Positions 1 to 5,168 of a stretch of 5,168 nt of DNA are shown one piece after another. Source of the stretch: Clostridia bacterium (GTDB taxonomy: Bacteria > Bacillota > Clostridia > Christensenellales > DTU072); contig JAQVQU010000097.1 in assembly GCA_028701415.1 (NCBI GenBank), positions 1-5,168 of the forward strand. The letters run 5' to 3'. The notes under the pieces are model-generated. The model saw only the letters and a program-made list of their open reading frames with translations, was not told the origin of the DNA and searched no databases. The translations under genes and the position numbers were made by a program. The stretch's first letter is position 1, and each line of letters begins with the position of its first letter.

Positions 1-58
1 GAACCCATTTATCTATAAAATTTGCAAAAATATTTTGAATAGGATCTCCTATATTCAT
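1..58 (-). CDS. Possible 5' end of a further gene (partial, runs off left edge)
   Basis: An ATG at 58-56 opens a reading frame of 19 codons without a stop up to the window edge, beginning MNIGDPIQNIFANFIDKWV. The composition (hydrophobic residues spaced with polar ones, one Trp) is plausible for the start of a real protein, and it lies on the same strand as all other genes, just after the terminator at 81-110. I do not recognise the family. No convincing Shine-Dalgarno precedes the ATG: the bases before it are U/A-rich. The frame also stays open upstream to a TTG inside the region just after the terminator's U-run, so the start is uncertain. A stretch this short stays open by chance often, so the call is weak. 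Confidence 0.3.
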   Translation of the reverse strand, partial: MNIGDPIQNIFANFIDKWV

Positions 59-80
59 GTAAAAATTATGTCTAAAATAC

Positions 81-110
81 AAAAAAACCCTCAAGGAATA
101 TGAGGGTTTT
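81..110 (-). terminator. Rho-independent terminator of the valS/alpha-galactosidase unit
   Basis: Read on the minus strand, AAAACCCTCA (110-101 complement) pairs perfectly with TGAGGGTTTT (93-84 complement) around a 7-base loop (100-94), giving a 10-bp stem with a GC-containing core. It is followed by an uninterrupted U tract, seven U including those in the stem foot. It begins 28 bases after the alpha-galactosidase stop codon. On the plus strand the same stem is followed by only four T, so it points mainly leftwards and ends the minus-strand unit. Confidence 0.93.
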
Positions 111-111
111 C

Positions 112-125
112 GTATCTTAAGATAC
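112..125. repeat. Perfect 14-bp palindrome GTATCTTAAGATAC
   Basis: GTATCTTAAGATAC equals its own reverse complement. It sits in the 3' untranslated stretch between the alpha-galactosidase stop codon (139-141) and the terminator hairpin, with a single base between palindrome and terminator stem. As RNA it could form a small 5-bp hairpin with a UUAA loop stacked beside the terminator. It could also be a protein binding site, but nothing in the sequence shows that; its AT-rich character means chance is possible. Confidence 0.5.
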
Positions 126-138
126 ATATATTGATATA

Positions 139-1788
139 TTATTCATTTCCGGTATTCAGATCAAAGCATAGTTTTTTCTGTTCTCCCCCTTCAAGATATT
201 TGATTGTAAAATACTTATCATCCGAATTTTCAACAGAGATGATAATTGCTTGAGATTTTTTTAGAGCATCCTTCAAAAGGTGCAAAGCTTCCTCAGAATA
301 CTCTGATATGTTGTCGCTTACAAACAATACGTTCCCAAATAAACTATTTATTTTTGCAAGAAGTTTCTTTTGCTCCCAAGTAAATTTTAAATTTGCATCT
401 CGGAGAAAGAATACATCAGGATCATTTAAAAAAGCTCTACCGTTTAGATGTCTTCTAAATATTGTGCTTGTCATTGAGTTTTGTACGCTCGGAATTTCTT
501 TATTAACCTGTAATTTATTATAATACTTTGGTAAATACTGTAAGTCCATGTCGCACCCAATACGACAGGCATCAACCTTTCCAAAGGCCGCCCCAAGAGG
601 GACTCCACACCCGAGAATAAGTTTTTCCCCTAGACACTCGCGAAGAAAATCGACTGCTTCACACATTATTTGTCCTCGGCTCTTTCCATTTCTTGGGAAC
701 ATGCATTGGCTATATAAGAAATCCAGTTTAAACATATCAAAAGCCCATTCGTTTGAAATTACATTGAAAAAATTCCTGATATGGTCTCTTACTGGTTCAC
801 TATATACATCTAAGACATAAGCTCCTCCCCAAGCGATACATCCTATGACTGGTTTTCCCGAACGATTCTTTAAAAGCCAATCAGGTCTTTCTTTGGCTAT
901 TCTAGATTTCTTTTGCACATTAAACGGCGCCAGCCATATTCCTGCTAGAAATCCTTTTTCATGTATCTTATCACATATTTTTTTCATCCCCTCTGGAAAT
1001 CTTGCAGGGTTTGAATCAAGCCAATCTCCTACATAAGGGGCATAGCCATCATCAATTTGAAAAATATTTGCACATTCCTTTACCTTATCAAGCCCTTCTA
1101 AATCTCTCAAAATGATATCCTGGCTTATATTTTGAAAATAATTATACCAGCTAGTGTATCCAGAGAGATGATCTATTTTAGGTTTCTTAACCTCTTGAGC
1201 AGCAAAATATTTATCAAACACTTCATCATATCCACCTTCAATCTTTACAACATTAATCAATTCATATGGTTTGAGTATAGATACTCCCTCAACATCTTTT
1301 TCAATAATAAAGCAAGATTTGTTCATATCTGCATAAAAAATAGTAAAGCCCGTCCTCTCGTTAAGTGATCCGTATAAAGTTGTCTTACCTTCGTTTATAA
1401 TATATGTGTAGGTAAAGCTATGAAATACGCCTGGTTTTCTTGAATATTTGGTAAAAGAATAATCCCCCGAAGTTGAAGCTAATCTTTTCCCGGTAGGAGT
1501 AAGTTTTACAATCCACGGAAGGCCTTTTTGGGAATCGTCCGCACAAGCTTCATAGCTAGTCGTCCAAGATTGATACCCATTTACAAAAAATCTATCTCTG
1601 GTTTCATATTTATGATTGTAGGTCAGTTTTAGAGATATTAATTCTAACTTTTCCTTTGGAGATATTACTAATTTTACTCCATTATTTGAACTTGTCTCTT
1701 CGATTGAATAATGCTGATTTTGGTAATTATCATCCTCATATACGGTCTTTCCAACCCTATACTTGATGCACATTCTACTTTCTTTCAT
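139..1788 (-). CDS. Alpha-galactosidase, glycoside hydrolase family 36 (compact form)
   Basis: Predicted to release terminal alpha-linked galactose from melibiose/raffinose-type sugars, with retention of configuration. No signal peptide or membrane segment is visible, so it should act in the cytoplasm on imported sugar. In order: an N-terminal beta-rich domain (about 1-200) with the GH36 hallmark NGYQSW (70-75); a TIM barrel starting near GYTSWYNYF (210-218); FQIDDGY (243-249); GIWLAPF (283-289); KLDFLY (354-359), whose D356 is the expected nucleophile; GCGVPLG (393-399) and CRIGCD (408-413), whose D413 is the expected acid/base; NDPD (455-458); then a short C-terminal beta domain. The 57-residue spacing between the two aspartates and the 549-aa length resemble Thermotoga maritima GalA (about 552 aa, catalytic D327 and D387, from memory), so this is a complete compact GH36 enzyme, not a truncated large one. 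GGAGG nine bases before the ATG fixes the start; the ATG at codon 6 is less well placed. It follows valS by 23 bases and precedes a strong terminator. Alpha-N-acetylgalactosaminidase activity cannot be excluded. Confidence 0.92.
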   Translation of the reverse strand: MKESRMCIKYRVGKTVYEDDNYQNQHYSIEETSSNNGVKLVISPKEKLELISLKLTYNHKYETRDRFFVNGYQSWTTSYEACADDSQKGLPWIVKLTPTGKRLASTSGDYSFTKYSRKPGVFHSFTYTYIINEGKTTLYGSLNERTGFTIFYADMNKSCFIIEKDVEGVSILKPYELINVVKIEGGYDEVFDKYFAAQEVKKPKIDHLSGYTSWYNYFQNISQDIILRDLEGLDKVKECANIFQIDDGYAPYVGDWLDSNPARFPEGMKKICDKIHEKGFLAGIWLAPFNVQKKSRIAKERPDWLLKNRSGKPVIGCIAWGGAYVLDVYSEPVRDHIRNFFNVISNEWAFDMFKLDFLYSQCMFPRNGKSRGQIMCEAVDFLRECLGEKLILGCGVPLGAAFGKVDACRIGCDMDLQYLPKYYNKLQVNKEIPSVQNSMTSTIFRRHLNGRAFLNDPDVFFLRDANLKFTWEQKKLLAKINSLFGNVLFVSDNISEYSEEALHLLKDALKKSQAIIISVENSDDKYFTIKYLEGGEQKKLCFDLNTGNE

Positions 1789-1797
1789 TTAATATTT

Positions 1798-1802
1798 CCT
1801 CC
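1798..1802 (-). promoter_or_regulatory. Ribosome binding site of the alpha-galactosidase gene
   Basis: GGAGG on the minus strand, nine bases from the ATG at 1788-1786. It lies inside the 23-base gap after the valS stop codon, so the second gene of the pair has its own strong initiation signal and does not depend on translational coupling. This gap is too short for an independent promoter. Confidence 0.88.
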
Positions 1803-1811
1803 AAATAATCA

Positions 1812-4439
1812 TTACATATTGTTTAGTTCTTGAAGCATAGACTGTAATTTAGCAATTTTTTTGTTGTTACTTGCTAGCTTTTCCTTTTCTGCCAAAACTA
1901 ATTCTGCAGGTGCCTTTGAGATAAAACCCGCGCTATTTAGCATTGAAGTTGCCCTTAGTATTTCTTTGTTTGTGCTTTGAATTTCTTTCAATAATCTTCC
2001 AATTTCTTTATCCCTATCGATCAGCTCTCCAAGTGGAATAAAAATTTCACAGTCAGGAACAACTATATTCGTAGTCATTTGAGTCAGGCTTGTCTTATCC
2101 TTAAGAGCTGTAATCATAGTTAAATTTGCCAATCTTTTCAAGTATTCTGAATTATCCATAATACATTTTTCTCTATTAGAAACGATAAAAATCTGAAGTT
2201 TTTTGCTTGCTTCTACGCACATTTCAGCGCGCAAATTTCTGATAGATCTAATAATCTCTTTTATAAACTCAAATTCATCATATGCTTGGTTTGATACAAG
2301 CTTCTTTTGATACTCTGGATAACTCTGGAGCATAATTGTGCTATTTTCCCCCGATTCAATCCAAATCTTTTCTGTTACAAAGGGTAATAATGGATGGAGT
2401 AACTTTAAGATATTCTTTAGCACATAATTTAATACCGATAAAGTATTGTCTCTTGCTGACTTATTCTCTCCATACAACGCGCTCTTAGAGGCTTCAATAT
2501 ACCAATCACAATAATCACTCCAAACAAAATCGTATAGCTTGGAAGCAACCAGTCCCAATTCATATTTTTTGAGGTTGCGATTTACTTCTTTTGCAAGAAT
2601 ATTAAATTTATGTAAGATCCATTTATCAACAGAAGTTAGGTTTTCCAAAGACACTTTGTTAATTTCTATATTTTCTGAATTCATTAAAACAAATCTTGCA
2701 GCATTCCAAAGCTTATTGATAAAATTTCTTGCTGGTTCTATCTTGTCTTCGCTAAATCTCACATCAGAGCCAGGGGCAACACCCATACAAAGGCTTAATC
2801 TTAAAGCATCTGCACCATATTTTTCAATCATTTCTATAGGATCAACACCATTTCCAAGGGATTTGCTCATTTTTCTTCCTTGTCCATCTCGGACAATACC
2901 ATGAATAAGCACCTCCGGGAAAGGAACCTTTCCCATATGTTCAATCCCACTGAATATCATTCTAGCAACCCAAAAAAATATGATATCATAAGCTGTCACT
3001 AGAATATTTGTTGGATAAAAATAATCAAGTTCCTTTGTTTTCTCTGGAAAACCTAAGGTGGAAAAGGGCCATAAAGCGCTACTAAACCAGGTATCTAATA
3101 CATCTTCGTCTTGGAAAAGCTTTGAGCTATTACATTTAGGGCAATAAGAAGGATCCTCTTTTGACACAATAATCTCTCCGCAATCTTCACAATACCATGC
3201 AGGAATCCTGTGCCCCCACCATAATTGACGGGAAATACACCAGTCTTTTATGTTCTCCATCCAGTTAAAATATATTTTAGAAAATCTTGAAGGAATAAAC
3301 GTAGTTTCTTTTTCTTTTACCGCCGAAATTGCAGGCTTTGCAAGTTCATCCATCTTGACAAACCACTGCTTGCTTACTCTTGGTTCAATTACTGTTTTAC
3401 AACGGTAACACTCCCCAACATTGTGATTATATTTATCAATTTTTTCTATAAATCCTTGGCTTGTTAAATCCTCGACAATCTTTTTCCTGGCTTTTTCTCG
3501 GGACAACCCAGAATAGGCAAAACCATTTTCATTTATTATTCCACTTTCATCTATAACGCATATGGAGTCAAGAGAGTGTCTTATTCCAATCTCAAAATCG
3601 TTAGGATCGTGGGCAGGGGTAATTTTAACTGCACCAGTTCCGAATTGTATTTCCACATAATCATCAGCTATCACCGGGATTTCTCTATCAGTTAAAGGTA
3701 AGATAATCTTTTTCCCAATTTTATCTATATATCTTGGATCCTTAGGATTAACCGCAACAGCCGTATCGCCTAACATTGTTTCTGGTCTTGTTGTTGCAAT
3801 TACTAAATATCCTGACTTATCTTTGTAAGGATATCTTATATACCAAAGATTACTCTTTTTCTCCTCATATTCAACCTCTGCATCAGATAGTGCGGTGTGG
3901 CAGCTTGGGCACCAATTAATCGAACGACTGCCCCTATATATCAACCCCTTATTATACAAATTAACAAAAACCTCTCTAACCGCCTTAGAACATCTTAGGT
4001 CCATAGTAAAGGCTTCTTTTGTCCAATCGCAAGAACTTCCGAGTCTTCGCAACTGTCCTACAATTCTTCCCCCATATTTTTCCTTCCAAAGGTAAGCTTT
4101 TTTTAAGAATTCATCTCTTCCTATCCCCTCTTTTGTCAGGCCTTCAGCTTTAAGTTGGTCAACTATCTTGACTTCAGTTGCAATGCTAGCATGATCAGTA
4201 CCAGGTAACCAGAGTGTGGAGTAGCCTTGCATTCTTTTATGCCTTATAATAATATCTTGGATAGTATTATTAAGTGCATGCCCCATATGGAGTTGACCAG
4301 TTATATTTGGAGGAGGAATTACTATGCAAAAAGGTTTTTTATCCTCGCTAATTGTAGGCGTAAAATACTCCTTCTCTTCCCAGTTTTTATATATATCTTC
4401 TTCGAAGCTCTTGGGATCGAACTTATTAGATAAAGCCAT
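1812..4439 (-). CDS. valS: Valyl-tRNA synthetase
   Basis: Class Ia aminoacyl-tRNA synthetase that charges tRNA-Val with valine in the cytoplasm and clears mischarged Thr-tRNA-Val. The 875-residue protein is full length for the Bacillus/Clostridium form. Seen in order: the catalytic start PPPNITGQLHMGH with the HIGH signature HMGH at 51-54; PGTDHASIATE (79-89), typical of ValRS; a zinc-type CPSC (177-180); the CP1 editing domain with TTRPETMLGDTAV (216-228) and AHDPNDFEIG (276-285), where D279 is the expected editing aspartate; a further cysteine pair CYRC (344-347); DWCISRQLWWGHRIPAWYC (399-417), which separates ValRS from IleRS and LeuRS; a second cysteine ribbon CEDC/CPKC (417-420, 433-436); KMSKS (523-527); the anticodon-binding helical domain (about 600-740) with SDYCDWYIE (641-649); and a C-terminal coiled coil (about 805-872), the tRNA-binding arm of ValRS. 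The start is set by GGAGG six bases upstream. The next gene downstream is a galactosidase; in many Firmicutes it would be folC. Confidence 0.98.
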   Translation of the reverse strand: MALSNKFDPKSFEEDIYKNWEEKEYFTPTISEDKKPFCIVIPPPNITGQLHMGHALNNTIQDIIIRHKRMQGYSTLWLPGTDHASIATEVKIVDQLKAEGLTKEGIGRDEFLKKAYLWKEKYGGRIVGQLRRLGSSCDWTKEAFTMDLRCSKAVREVFVNLYNKGLIYRGSRSINWCPSCHTALSDAEVEYEEKKSNLWYIRYPYKDKSGYLVIATTRPETMLGDTAVAVNPKDPRYIDKIGKKIILPLTDREIPVIADDYVEIQFGTGAVKITPAHDPNDFEIGIRHSLDSICVIDESGIINENGFAYSGLSREKARKKIVEDLTSQGFIEKIDKYNHNVGECYRCKTVIEPRVSKQWFVKMDELAKPAISAVKEKETTFIPSRFSKIYFNWMENIKDWCISRQLWWGHRIPAWYCEDCGEIIVSKEDPSYCPKCNSSKLFQDEDVLDTWFSSALWPFSTLGFPEKTKELDYFYPTNILVTAYDIIFFWVARMIFSGIEHMGKVPFPEVLIHGIVRDGQGRKMSKSLGNGVDPIEMIEKYGADALRLSLCMGVAPGSDVRFSEDKIEPARNFINKLWNAARFVLMNSENIEINKVSLENLTSVDKWILHKFNILAKEVNRNLKKYELGLVASKLYDFVWSDYCDWYIEASKSALYGENKSARDNTLSVLNYVLKNILKLLHPLLPFVTEKIWIESGENSTIMLQSYPEYQKKLVSNQAYDEFEFIKEIIRSIRNLRAEMCVEASKKLQIFIVSNREKCIMDNSEYLKRLANLTMITALKDKTSLTQMTTNIVVPDCEIFIPLGELIDRDKEIGRLLKEIQSTNKEILRATSMLNSAGFISKAPAELVLAEKEKLASNNKKIAKLQSMLQELNNM

Positions 4440-4445
4440 TTATTT

Positions 4446-4450
4446 CCTCC
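4446..4450 (-). promoter_or_regulatory. Ribosome binding site of valS
   Basis: GGAGG on the minus strand, six bases before the ATG at 4439-4437. The strength and spacing of this site confirm the MALSNKFDPK start, which also matches the usual position of the N-terminus relative to the HIGH motif. Confidence 0.9.
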
Positions 4451-4490
4451 GTGCGTTCTTTTTCGCCCATAATCTGCTAATTAAATTTCT

Positions 4491-4522
4491 ATATTCTTGA
4501 TATTTTTACTAATAAGAATATC
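4491..4522 (-). other. Two mutually exclusive hairpins in the valS leader
   Basis: In the minus-strand transcript AUAUUCUU (complement of 4521-4514) can pair with AAGAAUAU (complement of 4498-4491), giving an 8-bp stem. Alternatively the overlapping GAUAUU (complement of 4522-4517) can pair with AAUAUC (complement of 4504-4499), giving a 6-bp stem. The two pairings share the AUAUU segment, so only one can form at a time. No U tract follows either stem, so this is not a terminator/antiterminator pair. The stems are almost wholly A/U and could be chance in DNA of this composition. Confidence 0.3.
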
Positions 4523-4554
4523 TTTCTCTTTAGATTCTACCCTAATTTTTTAAA

Positions 4555-4578
4555 GTAGTATATTCAACATAATACTAC
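4555..4578. repeat. Inverted repeat GTAGTAT-N10-ATACTAC over the valS -10 region
   Basis: Two perfect 7-base arms, 4555-4561 and 4572-4578, separated by 10 bases. The left arm overlaps the candidate -10 box (4557-4562) and the repeat fills most of the promoter spacer, a position where a dyad operator would block RNA polymerase. As RNA it would also be a 7-bp hairpin, but only three U follow it on the minus strand, so it is not a convincing terminator. No regulator gene is visible to pair with it. Confidence 0.4.
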
Positions 4579-4584
4579 ACCCAA
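4557..4584 (-). promoter_or_regulatory. valS: Candidate sigma-A type promoter for valS
   Basis: On the minus strand TTGGGT (complement of 4584-4579) is followed after 16 bases by TATACT (complement of 4562-4557). The -10 box differs from TATAAT at one base; the -35 box matches only the TTG of TTGACA. A start a few bases downstream would give a leader of roughly 110 bases before the valS ATG. It is the best-spaced pair I found in the gap, but the region is so AT-rich that other -10-like strings occur, for example GATAAT about 45 bases upstream. Confidence 0.4.
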
Positions 4585-4692
4585 GGGAGTTATGTCTCTC
4601 AATGGAAACATTATCGTATATTTTTTACATATGATAGAGAAATGAGTAAATTTTGGAAAGTACATTCCATTATTTTTTTTATTGAAATAGCC

Positions 4693-4725
4693 AGTTAGTT
4701 TCTCACGAATCCAAGAGACTCAACT
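4693..4725 (-). terminator. Hairpin after the phosphatidyltransferase-like gene, weak terminator candidate
   Basis: Starting at the last base of the stop codon, AGUU-g-AGU-c-UCUU on the minus strand can pair with GAGA-a-ACU-AACU around an 8-base loop (about 11 pairs with one bulge and one mismatch). The bases that follow, GGCUAUUUCAAU, do not make a real U tract. It may act as an mRNA 3'-end or stability structure or as a poor terminator; read-through into valS cannot be ruled out. Confidence 0.35.
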
Positions 4726-5168
4726 TAATCCCCATTTTCCATCGTTGTATCATCCGTGTCTTTTGAATCAGCATCTTTATTATCGTCTAATTCATTTCTT
4801 TCTTCTTTTGGTAATTCCTTAGAAGTCTCTTTTGCCCTTGCTTCAAAAACATCGTTCGGGTCTTTCCCTTCCTTCAAAGATTTTATAACAATTGTAAAAA
4901 CAGGAATTGCCTGCATAAGATATCCCACAAAAGCAACATAAGTTATTATTAAAGAAATACCTATCACAATCCAGTCGGCATAAAAAGCTTTGTCTCTAAA
5001 AAATTCATGGAAAAATGACATGAAAACGCCAAAGGATAATAGTGCAGAAGCAACCTTACCAACATAATTTGCTTTTATAGGTTGACTATATTTAACCAAG
5101 AAGATTCCTCCTATTATCATAAGAAGCTCTTTCAGAACGAGTGCGAGTACAAAACCCCAATGGACAAA
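4725..5168 (-). CDS. CDP-alcohol phosphatidyltransferase family protein, C-terminal part (partial)
   Basis: The frame stays open through the right edge; 147 codons plus the stop are visible and the true start lies outside the window. The ATG at 5120 is internal, since sixteen in-frame codons (FVHWGFVLALVLKELL) precede it and continue the membrane helix. Visible residues show three hydrophobic spans (about 1-25, 37-55 and 66-94), the string KELLMIIGG (13-21) and NYVGKVAS (34-41). In Firmicute members of this family I recall an R/K-E-L-L-M-x-I-G-G helix followed by a G-K-V/A-A/T segment, as in PgsA-like enzymes that join a CDP-activated lipid to an alcohol head group in the membrane. The diagnostic DGxxAR...GxxxDxxxD motif would lie upstream and cannot be checked. 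After residue 97 the chain becomes a hydrophilic tail with 8 Asp and 1 Glu in its last 21 residues, beyond what the enzyme fold needs. The substrate, and so a gene symbol, cannot be assigned. Confidence 0.65.
   Translation of the reverse strand, partial: FVHWGFVLALVLKELLMIIGGIFLVKYSQPIKANYVGKVASALLSFGVFMSFFHEFFRDKAFYADWIVIGISLIITYVAFVGYLMQAIPVFTIVIKSLKEGKDPNDVFEARAKETSKELPKEERNELDDNKDADSKDTDDTTMENGD

Larger units (their letters stand above)
4440..4724 (-). other. 285-base intergenic region upstream of valS
   Basis: Very AT-rich gap between the phosphatidyltransferase-like gene and valS. It holds, in transcription order, a hairpin just after the upstream stop, an A8 tract (complement of 4680-4673), the candidate promoter with its inverted repeat, alternative A/U hairpins and the valS ribosome binding site. 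I see no tRNA, no open frame with a ribosome binding site, and no T-box: the conserved AGGGUGGNACCGCG element is absent. The nearest string, AGGGTAGAATC (complement of 4540-4530), lacks the UGG core that pairs with the tRNA acceptor end and has no terminator stem behind it. Confidence 0.7.

Noticed and set aside
2539..2904. Plus-strand open frame of 121 codons inside valS
   Set aside because: It lies wholly antisense to the conserved valS coding sequence, has no family features, and is the usual shadow of a real gene. The other plus-strand frames over valS and the galactosidase gene are rejected for the same reason.
4530..4540. AGGGTAGAATC on the minus strand as a degenerate T-box core
   Set aside because: The UGG that must pair with the tRNA acceptor end is changed to UAG, the following CCGCG is missing, and no terminator stem with a U tract follows.
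4654..4680. Plus-strand hairpin TGGAA/TTCCA followed by eight T, resembling a terminator
   Set aside because: The stem is only 5 bp, three bases separate it from the T run, and there is no plus-strand gene for it to terminate. On the minus strand the run is A8, which does not terminate.
4594..4719. Long-range complementarity GTCTCT/AGAGAC between the hairpin after the upstream gene and the middle of the gap
   Set aside because: Only six solid base pairs over more than 100 bases, which is expected by chance. One arm already lies in a better local hairpin, and both arms would be upstream of the candidate valS transcript.
4756..4941. Plus-strand frame of 61 codons, Ser- and Phe-rich
   Set aside because: It is antisense to the acidic tail and last helix of the phosphatidyltransferase-like gene; its Ser/Phe-rich make-up is just the complement of Asp, Glu and Lys codons there.
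4725..5120. Reading the ATG at 5120 as the true start of the membrane protein
   Set aside because: Sixteen in-frame codons before it remain open to the window edge and encode the first part of the same hydrophobic helix. The family needs an upstream catalytic domain, so the gene is partial.

Overview
The window is AT-rich bacterial DNA, and every gene I can support lies on the minus strand. Low GC, strong GGAGG ribosome binding sites, A/T-ending codons, a Bacillus/Clostridium-length valyl-tRNA synthetase and a 'KELLM-IGG...GK' phosphatidyltransferase-like protein suggest a low-GC Firmicute, probably a clostridial lineage. TGG is used for tryptophan and no reassigned stop codon is needed, so a mollicute code is not indicated. 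The assignment is an inference from style, not from a marker gene.

In the direction of transcription (right to left): (1) 5168-4725 is the 3' part of a gene for a multi-spanning membrane protein, best read as the C-terminal end of a CDP-alcohol phosphatidyltransferase (phospholipid head-group enzyme) with an acidic, probably disordered tail; its start and catalytic motif lie beyond the right edge. (2) 4724-4440 is a 285-base gap holding a hairpin just after the stop codon, a candidate promoter with an inverted repeat across its -10 box, and a short leader with two mutually exclusive hairpins. No T-box could be recognised in it. (3) 4439-1812 is a complete valS (valyl-tRNA synthetase, 875 aa). 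(4) After only 23 bases, 1788-139 encodes a complete compact GH36 alpha-galactosidase (549 aa). (5) 125-81 holds a small perfect palindrome followed directly by a strong Rho-independent terminator that closes the valS/galactosidase unit. (6) 58-1 may be the first 19 codons of another minus-strand gene running off the left edge.

valS and the galactosidase gene look co-transcribed, because of the tight spacing, the galactosidase's own good ribosome binding site and the single terminator after the pair. A housekeeping tRNA synthetase and a cytoplasmic galactoside hydrolase have no metabolic link that I know of, and no sugar transporter or regulator is visible. I read the pair as a positional arrangement rather than a functional pathway. 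I see no mobile element, CRISPR array, tRNA or rRNA, and nothing that amounts to a new biological system. The non-coding gap before valS and the edge ORF after the terminator are the places most worth a second look.
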